A DNA stretch of 64,000 nucleotides, from NCBI GenBank assembly GCA_038373865.1, contig JAXGGA010001648.1:62001-126000 (forward strand), in the 5' to 3' direction. Shown piece after piece: positions 46,145-56,405 of the stretch (position 1 is its first letter; every line of letters begins with the position of its first letter). The notes below the pieces were generated by a model. That model worked only from the letters and a program-made list of their open reading frames with translations. It made no database searches and had not been told where the DNA came from. This DNA comes from Uloborus plumipes. Taxonomy: Eukaryota; Arthropoda; Arachnida; Araneae; Uloboridae. The translations under genes were made by a program, and so were the position numbers.

Positions 46145-47470
46145 CAATAATTACACACATAATAAAACAAGGTTCGAATTTAAAATATATGGATCACTCC
46201 ACGGTATTCAATGTAACCAAACAATTAAAAAATTTATTAAAATGAGAGATTAGTAATTAATTGGTAAAAACTAATAGAGAAAACTAATTTTAAAAATGTA
46301 ATCAGTACATCAATATTAAAGTGAATTTTTTAACAAGACACATCAATAGACAATTTGTGAAAAAAATATATTCAAAATTAGGGTATTTTCTTGAAAAAGT
46401 TGCTTTAAAAAGTAAAATTAAAAAATTACCATTTAGAAATAATTATTGAAATGCTAGAAATACAATAATTACACACATAATAAAACAAGGTTCGAATTTA
46501 AAATATATGGATCACTCCACGGTATTCAATGTAACCAAACAATTAAAAAATTTATTAAAATGAGAGATTAGTAATTAATTGGTAAAAACTAATAGAGAAA
46601 ACTAATTTTAAAAATGTAATCAGTACATCAATATTAAAGTGAATTTTTAACAAGACACATCAATAGACAATTTGTGAAAAGAATATATTCAAAATTAGGG
46701 TATTTTCTTGAAAAAGTTGCTTCAAAAAGTAAAATTAAAAAATTACCATTTAGAAATAATTATTGAAATGCTAGAAATACAATAATTACACACATAATAA
46801 AACAAGGTTCGAATTTAAAATATATGGATCACTCCACGGTATTCAATGTAACCAAACAATTAAAAAATTTATTAAAATGAGAGATTAGTAATTAATTGGT
46901 AAAAACTAATAGAGAAAACTAATTTTAAAAATGTAATCAGTACATCAATATTAAAGTGAATTTTTAACAAGACACATCAATAGACAATTTGTGAAAAGAA
47001 TATATTCAAAATTAGGGTATTTTCTTGAAAAAGTTGCTTCAAAAAGTAAAATTAAAAAATTACCATTTAGAAATAATTATTGAAATGCTAGAAATACAAT
47101 AATTACACACATAATAAAATAAGGTTCGAATTTAAAATATATGGATCACTCCACGGTATTCAATGTATTTGAACGCTAAAAATAAACATTAAAATGTGAA
47201 ATTAGTATGGAAAAGGAAAAAACTATGAGTGAAAATTAATTTTAAAAATTTAATCAGTACATCAACATTGAAGGGAATTTTTTAACAAGACATTAATAGG
47301 CAATTTGTGACAAAAATATATTTAAAATTAGTGTATTTCCTTGAAAACAGTTGAAGTGCTACAAATACAATAATTGCACACATAATAAAAGCAAGATTGG
47401 GATTTAAAATAAGAAATAAGTATATGGATCCCTCTACCGTATTCAATGTATTTGAGCACTAAACATTGTG
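46145..47470. repeat. 317-bp tandem satellite-like array, about 3 perfect and 2 diverged units
   Basis: The landmark ACACACATAATAAAA recurs at 46153, 46471, 46788 and 47105 (spacing 318, 317, 317) and, changed, near 47376 (spacing about 271). The first three units are almost identical, including ATATGGATCACTCCACGGTA. The fourth breaks down after CGGTATTCAATGTA, and the fifth is diverged. It lies between the two genes of the 14.4-kb transposon. The 75-codon hydrophobic frame at 45933-46160 runs into its left edge and is probably incidental. Confidence 0.9.
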
Positions 47471-47717
47471 ATTAAAAAAAAACTATACATTTAATTGGTC
47501 CAGATTGTATGATAAATTTTGGTAGGTAAACAATGAATCATTCTTAAACTATTTACTTGATGAGAATTTGAAAATATGTGTTTGGTATTTTTACAGTGGA
47601 GAAAAAGAAAAGAAAAAGTTAAAAAAAAAGTATTTTGAAAATAAGCCAAGAATATCCCATACATTACACTAAATACTGTGGTAAGACATATATAGATTAG
47701 CAGTTTTGATTTGAAAC

Positions 47718-49716
47718 TTACATGGGATGATCCAAAACCCACGGAATAAAGGTATTCACATAAAAAGATTTCAGTTTTTCAATATTTGATTCCCACTCAG
47801 CATCTTTAGAAATATGTACAATAACAGTTTGCTTGGTGGTCCACACTCCAAAACAACAGGAGTTTAAACCAGTGAAGTACAGTTCCCCTTGGACTTGGTG
47901 GTAGTATTCACGTTTTTTATCTATCTTAAATGCATTATCATCATTGATTTGGATAAAATACTTTTTATCCGTTTTCAAAGCCTCAGATAACAAAGAGTCC
48001 CGATATTTGAAGGCGCATTTCACTTCAATAATGTGGGTTACACCATTGGAATCTGTAGCAAATCCGTCTGGGCTGGCACCTAGATAACCACATGGATGCA
48101 GCCACAGACCTGTTTTGCGAATTTCACTGTTAAGATGCTTTTGTAGCACTTGCAATACAATATGCTCTTTTTGGCGGCCCCATTGCACTGCTTTAACCCC
48201 ATCTATATTGTACAACCCCAGCAGTCGCTTAAACAGCGAGGATGGGAAATTACCTCTATTAATGGCGTCCAATACAACACCGAAATTGCTGGCTGTCAAT
48301 CGATAATTGCGGTAGGCAGACCATTTCCAATTAGCACCTTGGCCAACAGTCTCCTCCGCAATCACCGGAGTAAGGTCTGTTGACAATGAGCAAGATTTCT
48401 CTAAAAATATAAATTTATCATCACTGGAATTATATTCCTCAGGAAAAATCACTTGCTCCATTCTTCGCCCTGTCAAATCAGAATTCTCTACCGGTGGTTC
48501 CTCTTTCAACAGAAAGCTGAAGCCAACAATATCCCCAGAACGGGCCAACGAATCCCTGACAAAGTGGATAGCCTCCACCTTCTCTTCCTCGGTTAAATCT
48601 GGAGGTGAATTTCCAGTCCGAGGAAACAAATCCGAAATTGTCAGGGTTTTTCTAGGACCTTTGGCAGCTTTCTTCATCCACCCACAACGGACATCAGTGA
48701 CGGACATGTTGTGGTGGCCGTAAAGTAGCAGAGCAGCCATATGGTGGCACAGGTCCTGTCCATTTGGACATGTACATTGTGCCTTACAAATTTCCATGTC
48801 GTCAGACATTTGAACCTACAACAGAGAAGAAAAAATAACCATAGTACAAACAACATATAAGTGTGCAAAACTTGTTTTTATTTTAGACTGAATGCTATAT
48901 CGGGGGAATGTACTAGGTCTGCAAAAGGCAAAACGCATAAGCAGCCCCTTCAGATAGGACAAATAAATTAAAAAATTATAATGCGAACATTTTCCAAGTC
49001 ACGAACATTTGAAGTGATTAATTTAATTCAAATTCACAATAACTCATGTAGTATTATGCATTCAGGAAATAATTCATGAAGCTATGAAAACATATTTAAT
49101 CATTATAATAGAATGTTTATTCGATGCAATCATTCCGACAGGCAATAATTTCAATAGGTTGAGTTTCTCACACTCCCAATATTTTTTTTAAATAAATTAA
49201 TCAGCGAACTGAATTTTATAGCTCATGACACGACATGACAAGAGATTGGGGTAGGCAGCCCCATTGAATAGAATTTTCAAATAAACAAAGACAAGGCATG
49301 ACATCAAGATTTCGGACATGACAAGATCATGAACATAAACACCATAGTGATTATGTAAACAATTTTTGCGTTACTCTTTTTCAAAATAAAACAACCACAC
49401 ATTTTTTTTCATAGTAAAACTGCTATTATTGGCATTACTATGAAGTAAAATATCAAATTAAAATCACTCGAATGATTAGGACCCAAACTTTTTACTTAAT
49501 GCATGGGTTTTATATTTGGACATACACTTGAAAAATTGATCAGGAAGATTTCAATTAAGGGCATGAAAAAATTTTCAAAATCATTATATTATAAAATAAA
49601 TAATCTTTACATACCTTAACAGTGTATGTTTTGTCCTTCATGCTGGCTGCGACATACTCCTCTATGACGTCCGACACATTGTCATAACTTATGGAGGAAA
49701 TATGATTTGCCTCCAT
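47718..49716 (-). CDS. SWIM zinc finger plus YqaJ-type exonuclease of the transposon, at least 2 exons
   Basis: The main exon is 48815-47718. An upstream exon ends at 49615 with donor AAG/GTATGT and joins in frame to acceptor TTGTAG/GTTCAA at 48815. The ATG at 49716 is a conservative start, but the frame stays open upstream to about 49752, so another exon is possible. Residue numbers here count from the ATG at 48809. A SWIM finger (C12-x-C14, C21-x-H23 in AQCTCPNGQDLCHH) begins in this exon. A PD-(D/E)XK nuclease of the YqaJ/lambda-exonuclease type follows at about 160-345: E215 in QWGRQKEH, D248 in GASPDGF, E262 and K264 in IIEVKC, and Q305 in YYHQVQGELY. The family degrades DNA ends. Here it may process transposon or target ends. 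It converges on the transposase gene. No internal stops. Confidence 0.85.
48816..49614 (-). other. Intron of the YqaJ-type gene
   Basis: The intron is bounded on the minus strand by GTATGT (49614 downward) and a pyrimidine-rich TTTTTTCTTCTCTGTTGTAG ending at 48816. About 800 bp, AT-rich, with no other feature seen. Confidence 0.65.
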
Positions 49717-49752
49717 GGCATCTCTTCGCTTTTTTTGATAAGGGACATTTCT

Positions 49753-50029
49753 TTCTTAAAGTAATCCATGATTGCATTTATTTTTATAACTGATTTTCTT
49801 GCCATGGTTCAATGTCACACCCAAGATCACACGGCTCAATCTAGAAAAAATATAAAGGAATTTTATGAGATTGGAAGACTGAAAAAAAAAAGCATCCAGA
49901 AGCTCATTGCTCAGATAATAACATAGAGTGATCACAGCACATTCAAATGGTCAATTTATGTAATAATTTTCATATGATTTAGATAAGTATAGGAAGAAAC
50001 AGGTAACAATGACGTGTATGCAAGATTGG
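49753..50029. other. Probable promoter or 5' region of the YqaJ-type gene, nothing specific seen
   Basis: Lies between the first recognised exon and the right terminal repeat. On the minus strand an ATG at 49806 gives a short frame that ends in a stop, so it is not used as the start. No TATA box is clear. Confidence 0.35.
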
Positions 50030-50751
50030 AGAATACTTTGAAAATATCAAAAATACATTAGCAGAACTGACGAAGTGACAAACTAAACGAGTAAATATTG
50101 TTCACGATGTCTGCTAACAGCACATCGCAGGCCTATGTATTTTCTGCGATTAACAGATGAATATAAGAAGCAAATATGCAATAATCGTGCATATAAATTG
50201 CCTGAGAATATTTTCAAAGCGTTAAAAACACAACAGCAACACACGAAATGACAAACTAAACTAATAAATATTCCTAACGTAACACGATGTCTACTAGGAC
50301 TATTTGTTTTCTAATGTTTCTGCAATTTACAGATGAATAAAAGAATCAAACATGGAATAATGGTTCATATAAATAGCCTGAGAATAATTTCAAAGCGTTA
50401 AAAACACAACAGTAGCACATAAAACGACAAAGCAGATGAATAAATATTGCTAACCTAAGAACACGATGCTTGCTACAAACGCATCATAGGCCTAGTTTCT
50501 TTCTAATGTTTCTGAAAGTTACAGATAAACACAAGAAGCAAGGATGCAATAATGGTGCATAAACATAGTTTGAAAATACTTTTAAAACATTAGAAACAAG
50601 TTTGAAGCAGAATACATGATGGATAAACGAATAAATATTGTTACTCACAGTAGCTTGTCTCGCAGACTGCAATGGAAACTTCGCCTTGACAACGGTTTGT
50701 TGGAAACAGCTTCAGCCACCCTAGCAACAGTGACGTCACACTAAACGCGTC
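50030..50751 (-). repeat. Right terminal inverted repeat of the 14.4-kb transposon
   Basis: Inverse of 36360-37102. The outer part matches closely (for example GTTGCTAGGGTGGCTGAAGC versus GTTGCTAGGGTAGCTGAAGC), with a deletion of about 9 bp near TTTCTAATGTTTTAAAAG and another short gap within the second internal unit (near 50310). The innermost match is GAATACTTTGAAAATATC. Confidence 0.85.
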
Positions 50752-50752
50752 C

Positions 50753-51111
50753 ATTTGAATTCCAGTAGCGATTGCAATTTGCGATCGCCTCGAAGCGATT
50801 GCAATGGTGTTTTACTTGAATCCGGCCCTAAGCCTTTGGTTTCCAAGACTGCGTTTCCTACGCCTCTTCACAATGCCCCAAAAGAGGTGAGGCACTTCGT
50901 CGCCAAACAGCAATTTTAGCAGAAACGAACTTGGGCAGGAATTCAAGCGAAACACCATTGCAATCGCTTCGAGGCGATCGCAAATTGCAATCGCTACTGG
51001 AAGTCGAATTACATTAGAATCGCATCTCGTAGCGATTGCAACGTGTCCAAATTTGGGAATTTGCGATTGCATTGGTGAGTTGCGATCGTCCTTGTTTCAC
51101 TTGAATTCCTG
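50753..51111. mobile_element. Cluster of MITE-like inverted repeats with GCGATTGCAAT arms
   Basis: A 175-bp unit, 50937-51111, has inverted ends CAGGAATTCAAGCGAAACA and GTTTCACTTGAATTCCTG. A second segment, 50757-50827, is an inverted copy of 50937-51005 (shared ATTGCAATCGCTTCGAGGCG and CGCAAATTGCAATCGCTACT). The interior is repeats of GCGATTGCAAT-type words on both strands. The ends resemble those of the 177-bp MITE at 25253-25429, so both probably belong to one superfamily. It directly abuts the right end of the 14.4-kb transposon. Confidence 0.65.
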
Positions 51112-51566
51112 AATTGGAGAGATAAAAAGAGTGACGTATTTGAGCATGCGCAGCAAACTTCTTTAAAATTATAGGGGGAAAAGGTGAATGTTCGAGTGTT
51201 TGCATTTTCGCTTTCGTTCCAACGAGTTTCAACTCGTAATATTTTGACATCGCGGAGCTGCAAAAAATGTAACTTCATTAACGGCCGAAGTTTCGTCTCG
51301 GGCGGAAGGCGGGTCGAGAAGAGTTTTCGCCGGTCGGAAAAGGGAAGAACTTTTCGACCAAAGCTGGTCGAGGGCGAGAGATGGTTGGAAAGTTCCCTAG
51401 GCATTCTGCCCGGATGTTGCGTTATTCGTCTAGGCACTCAGCCGGATGTTTCGTCGCTGCTCATCGCAGCCAATCATCTTGTTGCCTATCCTCTGTCGTG
51501 AGGATCAGCTGTTCAATCGCACTTCACATACGTGCAGTTTGAGTTGAAATTTATTCATTGCGCAGC
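51112..51566. other. GC-richer stretch, possible promoter region, no clear gene
   Basis: The stretch is richer in G+C than its surroundings, with CG dinucleotides retained (around 51280-51440), unlike most of the window. Overlapping frames on both strands (51009-51437 minus, 51184-51501 plus) resemble no family. Retained CpG could mark an old promoter. I cannot tell for what gene. Confidence 0.35.
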
Positions 51567-51650
51567 ATGGCCAACATAAATAAAATTAAAACTTCGGCCC
51601 AGCAATGTGAAATCATGGTGGATTTCTTTGGGCAGTGTAATATGTGTTAG
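51567..51650 (+). pseudogene. Possible first exon fragment, Myb/SANT-like
   Basis: A short frame from an ATG encodes 27 residues beginning MANINKIKTSAQQCEIMVDF. The SAQQCEIMVDFF pattern is reminiscent of the start of Myb/SANT-like proteins that accompany PIF/Harbinger transposases. It ends in TAG at 51648-51650, or could splice at GT within GGCAGTGTAATAT. No continuation was found before the possible Helitron end at 51679. Resemblance from memory only. Confidence 0.25.
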
Positions 51651-51678
51651 ACGTTTTAAAATCAAGGTTTACACAACA

Positions 51679-51715
51679 CTAGCAGTACCCGCACAGCGAT
51701 GCCCGTGCAATAAAT
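51679..51715 (-). other. Possible Helitron 3' terminus
   Basis: On the minus strand GCACGGGCATCGCTGTGCGG is followed by GTACTGCTAG, ending at 51679, and then T. GCAC and GTGC can form a short stem. The arrangement matches the ends at 17884 and 19835. The corresponding 5' end was not located, so the extent of any element is unknown. Confidence 0.45.
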
Positions 51716-54038
51716 TTGAAGGAAGTCAACTGAATAAATTTAAATTTGCTCCAACCTTCTAAAGTAAAATTATCATATTCTTTAATTCAAATGTGCTCCA
51801 CAACCTTTTAAATTCCACTAAAAGTCCTGTTAAAGTTTAAAACAATTCGGCAAATAAATCAAAAAGACATTAAGTTAAGTAAGTAACGGATTTTAATTAC
51901 TCAATTTAGTCAATTTTCAAAGCTTAACTCTAAGCGCAAATTTAAACCACTATGTAACTTCAGGGACGAAAGAGAAGTTTGTCTGGAAAATGGACCTAGT
52001 GTTTCAGTTTTGCGTTTAGAGTTAAGTCTAAATTTGAGTAAATAATATCCCCTGTTCTAATTAACGGATAGAAACATGGCAAATACTTTTCTTTTTCAAA
52101 AAAAAACCTTTCCAGCCATGTATAATGTTAGGGGTGGGGGAAAGTCCCCCATCCCCTCAATTATGCGGAATACACCAAAAAATGAGACTAATTAATTAAT
52201 TTCAAAATAACTAATTCAAAATTTAGAATTCGGCCTTTGAGGTGCAGTTCACGGGCATACATTCAAATTTTGTGCCAAGTTTCTAGTCTGTGGGGGCTTC
52301 TAGCCAGGGTTTCCGCTGCGGGTCGCATTTTTTGAAAAATGCGAAAATGAAGCAAGGCCTTTTTTGCTTTAATATAATAAGTACAAAAAACAATGCACAA
52401 TCTGAGAGAGAGTAAGCATGACGATACCTAACTTAATCTTATTATAAATTTTATTCAACATGTAGAAAATGCTATTAAATTCAACAATATATTGTCTTAA
52501 TGGGCACAAAATCCCTCCAATAAATGCATTGTTAACGATTTAAAAAAAAAAAAACGTGTGTTCTTTTAAAATTAATTACAAGTCTAAAATTTTCACTTTA
52601 AATTAAAAAAAATGTTACCTACTATGAATTTATTTTTATCAAGATTTCAAGGGTGAATTTTAAATTTAGCTTTCAACAGGAGATGAAGTACGACTAGATT
52701 AGAAAGATAGTAAACAGATTCACTATTTATTAATCTTTAGCATTTTGCTAAAGAATTTTCTCCAAATTTAGCTTTTTTGCTAAAAAAAATTTGAAACTCA
52801 GCTTAAACCCTGCTTCTAGCTCATCTGACTCGACTACACAGCGGAAACTCATGACTAGAGATGTAAAATTTCCGGAAATTTTGAAGTGATGGAAAAAAAC
52901 CCGTTTTTTCCAGTTTTTTTTCCGAAAAAATTGGAAAAAAATGAAAAATTGACTTTTTTACAAATAAAAAGAAGCGTTTTTAAAAAGTTTTGTTTTTCTT
53001 AGACCATTTAAAAGGTTAATCATTAAAAATATATGCAATCAACACATTATTTTTCCTGATGACAGAAATACGCATAACTAGGTAGGTTTTAATAGGAAAA
53101 AAATAGCCTTTCTGTTTTATGACTCAAAGCTTTTTTGGTCAAACCCCACAAATGAATCATATCGTCATTTTACTGTTAATATTGGCTAAAGTGTGTCTAC
53201 CCCTTACAATTAAATTTTCTATTTTAGATTGCCTTTGAAACTTAAAATAATAAGTAGACACTTTCAAACATCAATAATAGTGTTTGAAAGAAAAATAAGA
53301 TTGATTTTTCTCCCTTGCAATATAACCTCATTATCCAAAAAAAAAAAAAAAAAACTATTGAGTTCTGGTTTTTCCCCACCCAGTCTAAATCCAAATAAAA
53401 ATTAAATGACTTTTTTTTAAAAACTTTTCTAATAGAAAACTATAAACTGCGTAATGGTGTCTAAACCTGAACCAAATTTAAACTGGAGTTTCAACTTACT
53501 GCACTGCCTTGCTAAGCACAATAGTTGTACCCCTACTTTTCAACAAAACCAGAGTAATTAACCAGAGGTTGCTCTCTGTTTCGTATGTCTTATTAATAAA
53601 ATGTTTTGTAGTCATTTGTGATTGGAAACTTTTTTTTTTAATCTGCTGAATAAAAAGTCATCACAACAAAATATATGGAGGCGCAGCTCTTTAAAATGCA
53701 ATATCTCAGTTTGAGCTCAATTGCAGATTCTACTATGTGCTTAGCAAGCACCGCAATATACATTTAGTGCGCATAGTCAGCGGAAACCTAGTTCCGTGGC
53801 TGAATTTAGGCTTATTCATTTCATGAAGTATTAAAATTAGTTCTTCACTAAAAGGACGTTGGTTTTGTTAAAGAAGTTTCTGTGTAGAGTTGTTGTGTTG
53901 AGAGATTTTAATAGTTGATAGTGTTGAATTCTGCTTGGAATTTGCAATAAAGGTAAGTGTACTTGCTTTAACATAGTTTTTTAAATATTATTTAGTTATT
54001 TTTTTTATATTTTGTGCTACTTTAACTACACAGAACGT
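51716..54038. other. No gene recognised; one orphan hAT-like end at 52856
   Basis: Contains G and C runs (52130-52160), A/T homopolymers (53336-53356) and a TAGAGATGTAAAATTTCC end at 52856 that resembles the hAT MITE at 21230, without a recognisable partner or 8-bp duplication. No coding support. Confidence 0.45.
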
Positions 54039-54866
54039 TCATAAATTATTATCATAGTAAGATTTGAACTCTGAATTGTTAGACACATAAAAAATCTTTG
54101 AAAGATATGGTGAGACTGATGCGCTAGCTTCGGCCGCTCGGGTATTAAAGTAAACTACTGATGGCGTGTGGGCTCCTGATTGGTTGTTGTTTCTCTGGCC
54201 TCTGGAGAGGTCTGGATTCTGATTGGATGGATTTTCCGGAATGGGTGAGCCTCCGTCTATGTCTGGACCGTTATGGCGACCGGATCTAAGGGCGGAATGC
54301 CATATTTTCGGTAAGTTGAAGTTATCTTCTTTTCTATTCAAGTTACGCGGATGCTTAAAAATTTCGATTGCTTCGCGATGCAGACGGGCATAGTAATGGG
54401 ATGTTGTGGCCAGGATTTCTGTGTCTTTAAATTTTATGTTGTGGACTCCTTCTTGATGACTGTGTTCGGCTACTGCTGACTTCTCATAGTGTCCTAACAG
54501 GCAATGACGTTCGTGCTCGGAAAGGCGTGTCTCGATGCTGCGTTTCGTGGTTCCAACATAAACGGATCCGCACGAGCACGGAATTTTGTATACTCCTGAC
54601 GCAGAGAAGGGGTCACGGGGGTCTTTCACCGGGCGATAGTAGTTCCTTAGTTGGTTGGTGGGCGTGAAAACAGTCTTGACGTTGTGTTTCTCCAGAAGTT
54701 TCCCGAGCCGGTCTGTAATCCTGTGCAGGTACGGCAGGAAAACTTTTCCTAATGGCTCAACTGGTGTGGTATCCTGTACATTATTTTGAATCCTCCTGGG
54801 GTGGAGGGCTCTTCTAATTTCTTGTGCTGTAAACCCGTTCGCTAGGGGTGACGCCCCGACAAATTT
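54039..54866 (-). pseudogene. Penelope-like retroelement, 5'-truncated, RT end plus GIY-YIG domain
   Basis: The frame on the minus strand is open from about 54866 to the stop at 54039. The first part (LGKVFLPYLHRITDRLGKLL, then KTVFTPTNQLRNYYRP) matches the region downstream of the reverse-transcriptase core of Penelope-like elements. It is followed by a GIY-YIG endonuclease: GVYKIPCSCGSVYVGTTKRS with R and H in TRLSEHERHC. The C-terminal tail is rich in N, S and P. The catalytic RT motifs are missing because the element is truncated just after a stop near 54868. Penelope-like elements insert by target-primed reverse transcription, and 5' truncation is usual. The hammerhead sequences at 13809 and 24231 are likely relics of the same class. 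No flanking repeat was identified. Confidence 0.85.
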
Positions 54867-55543
54867 TTACCTGAACTGAACTTTACAATTTTAAGAGGAG
54901 ACCACTAGAGAAATCCAGGGAAGCAGATTGTTTTTTTCTCTGGTGCTCGCGACTCGGCACTGAACGGAACTAAGGTTCCAGAGGCACGCGACAGCGCCGA
55001 CCTGCTATAGACTTTATAAAAACTTTTCGACAGCAGTATTGCTATCACTGTAAATATTTACCTAATCAAGTGTTGGTTAAATGAAGAAAAGAAATATGAA
55101 TATTTATTTTTGAATCGTCTGCTGTTGCGTCATTGAAGTCCTCTTACACCACACAGCCAAAACGCCACAACATGTATACAACATACAAACACACATACAT
55201 ACATATATGGGTCATTTTCACCATATGCTTACATTTCAGAATTTTTAAGTAAGTTTTTTAACTTGTTTTTTCTTTTAGAATCACTAACAGATCTTTTGTC
55301 ACACATTTAAGGTGTCTGAAAAAGTAATTGGTTGTACACTTTGATGCATAATTTAGTATTCAAATGCAGTTGTAAAACTTTAAGTTGCAAGGAAAATTGC
55401 CGTCAATTACAATACAAAATCAATATGAAATCTCACTTTTAAACTACATCATAGTGCCTAGAACCAACTTCATTTGAAATTATTTGCATCCCTGAAGCTT
55501 AAAACGATGTATGTGGTTATTAAAATATTGATAAAAACTGTAT
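54867..55543. other. No gene recognised
   Basis: Holds a GC-richer patch at 54940-55015 and an ACATACAT tract (55180-55206). No coding support. Confidence 0.45.
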
Positions 55544-55946
55544 GGTAACGGACTTGACATTTGGTAACGGATTTAACAAGTAACGGACTTGACATTTCAC
55601 CCAAAATGTCATATTATGGCTAGGTTGTAGAATTTAAAAAATAAACTACAATATGCATTTTCTTGGAGTTGTATAATAAACAATATTTCGGGGTAAAAGT
55701 TTAGAAAAAGTAAAAATTAATACTAAAATCTTTGGTAACAGACTTGACAAAGAATAAAAATACGCACCTGGAAGAAATCTTGTGCGAAACGCCACAGCAA
55801 TACTTCTGGACTCAGGGAAACAAAATGATACGAAATAGTTACGTCACTAGTTTGTTAAGTTAACTGAATACATCTACTAATACCATATTTTGACTGCAAT
55901 AAATACCTTTTTTAGCTAAAATAACCTTAGGGTAACGGACTTGACA
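55544..55946 (+). repeat. Five copies of GGTAACGGACTTGACA-type motif in 400 bp
   Basis: Near-identical motifs begin at 55544, 55563 (ATTTAACA variant), 55579 (AGTAACGG variant), 55734 (ACAG variant) and 55931. All share GTAAC-G-TT-ACA in the same orientation. The first three are spaced 16-19 bp apart and the others lie far apart. The sequence between them is AT-rich and non-repetitive. Possibly decayed satellite or protein-binding sites of an unidentified element. Confidence 0.55.
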
Positions 55947-56405
55947 AGAACTGCCGGACAAAATATATTCATACATTTCTTAATGAAAAAAATATTATTG
56001 TCAATATTTATTATGAATATCATATACTAATATAAAAATAATTTGTTGTGTATACTTTTTTATACAATTAAGTACATAAAAAAATAGTTGAACTTGCGAA
56101 AATTGGAAATGGACAAGCGTTTTTGCCTTGATTCTCATTTTTAAAGACTTATATAAAAAATAAATAAATAAATTTTAATAATTTTTTGAGTGATTGAATT
56201 TTTTTGGGGGTATTTCTTGCAGAAAATAATTGTTCGCATTGAATTTAAAGTATAAGTTATGCTTCAAAATCGTCTCTTTAACCTCCGGACAGCAAATGAA
56301 AGCAAATTTTGAAAATGACCCATATACATTCCTACAAAAAACATATATGCAAACATACATACATACACACATACACACAAACATACATACCTGCAAAAAT
56401 AATAT
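55947..56405. other. No gene; CATA microsatellite before the LTR element
   Basis: AT-rich, then an ACATACATACAC microsatellite (about 56345-56392) continuing to the left LTR. The same type of repeat resumes right of the element at 62628, so the retrotransposon is inserted in the microsatellite. Confidence 0.7.

Larger units (their letters stand above)
36360..50751. mobile_element. ISL2EU-like DNA transposon, 14.4 kb, THAP-DDE transposase plus SWIM/YqaJ exonuclease
   Basis: Long terminal inverted repeats bound the element: it opens with GACGTGTTTAGTGGTGACGT at 36360 and ends with the inverse, CACACTAAACGCGTC, at 50751. Inside are two convergent genes: a three-exon transposase on the plus strand (37278-40176) and a SWIM-YqaJ exonuclease on the minus strand (47718-49716). 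Pairing of a THAP-bearing DDE transposase related to the IS5/Harbinger group with a YqaJ protein is, from memory, a feature of the ISL2EU superfamily. The space between them contains hAT MITEs (42438-43047, 44528-44951), a SINE (45236-45514) and tandem repeats, so this copy has been resident for some time although both reading frames remain open. Target duplication not resolved. Confidence 0.82.

Noticed and set aside
45933..46160. Minus-strand frame encoding 75 hydrophobic residues, like a small membrane protein
   Set aside because: It starts inside the 317-bp tandem repeat and lies in AT-rich DNA where TTT/ATT-rich frames are expected. No splice or family support.
50812..51501. Overlapping frames on both strands, up to 142 codons
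   Set aside because: They overlap inverted MITE-like repeats and a CpG-richer patch. None has recognisable motifs, and the two strands are equally open.
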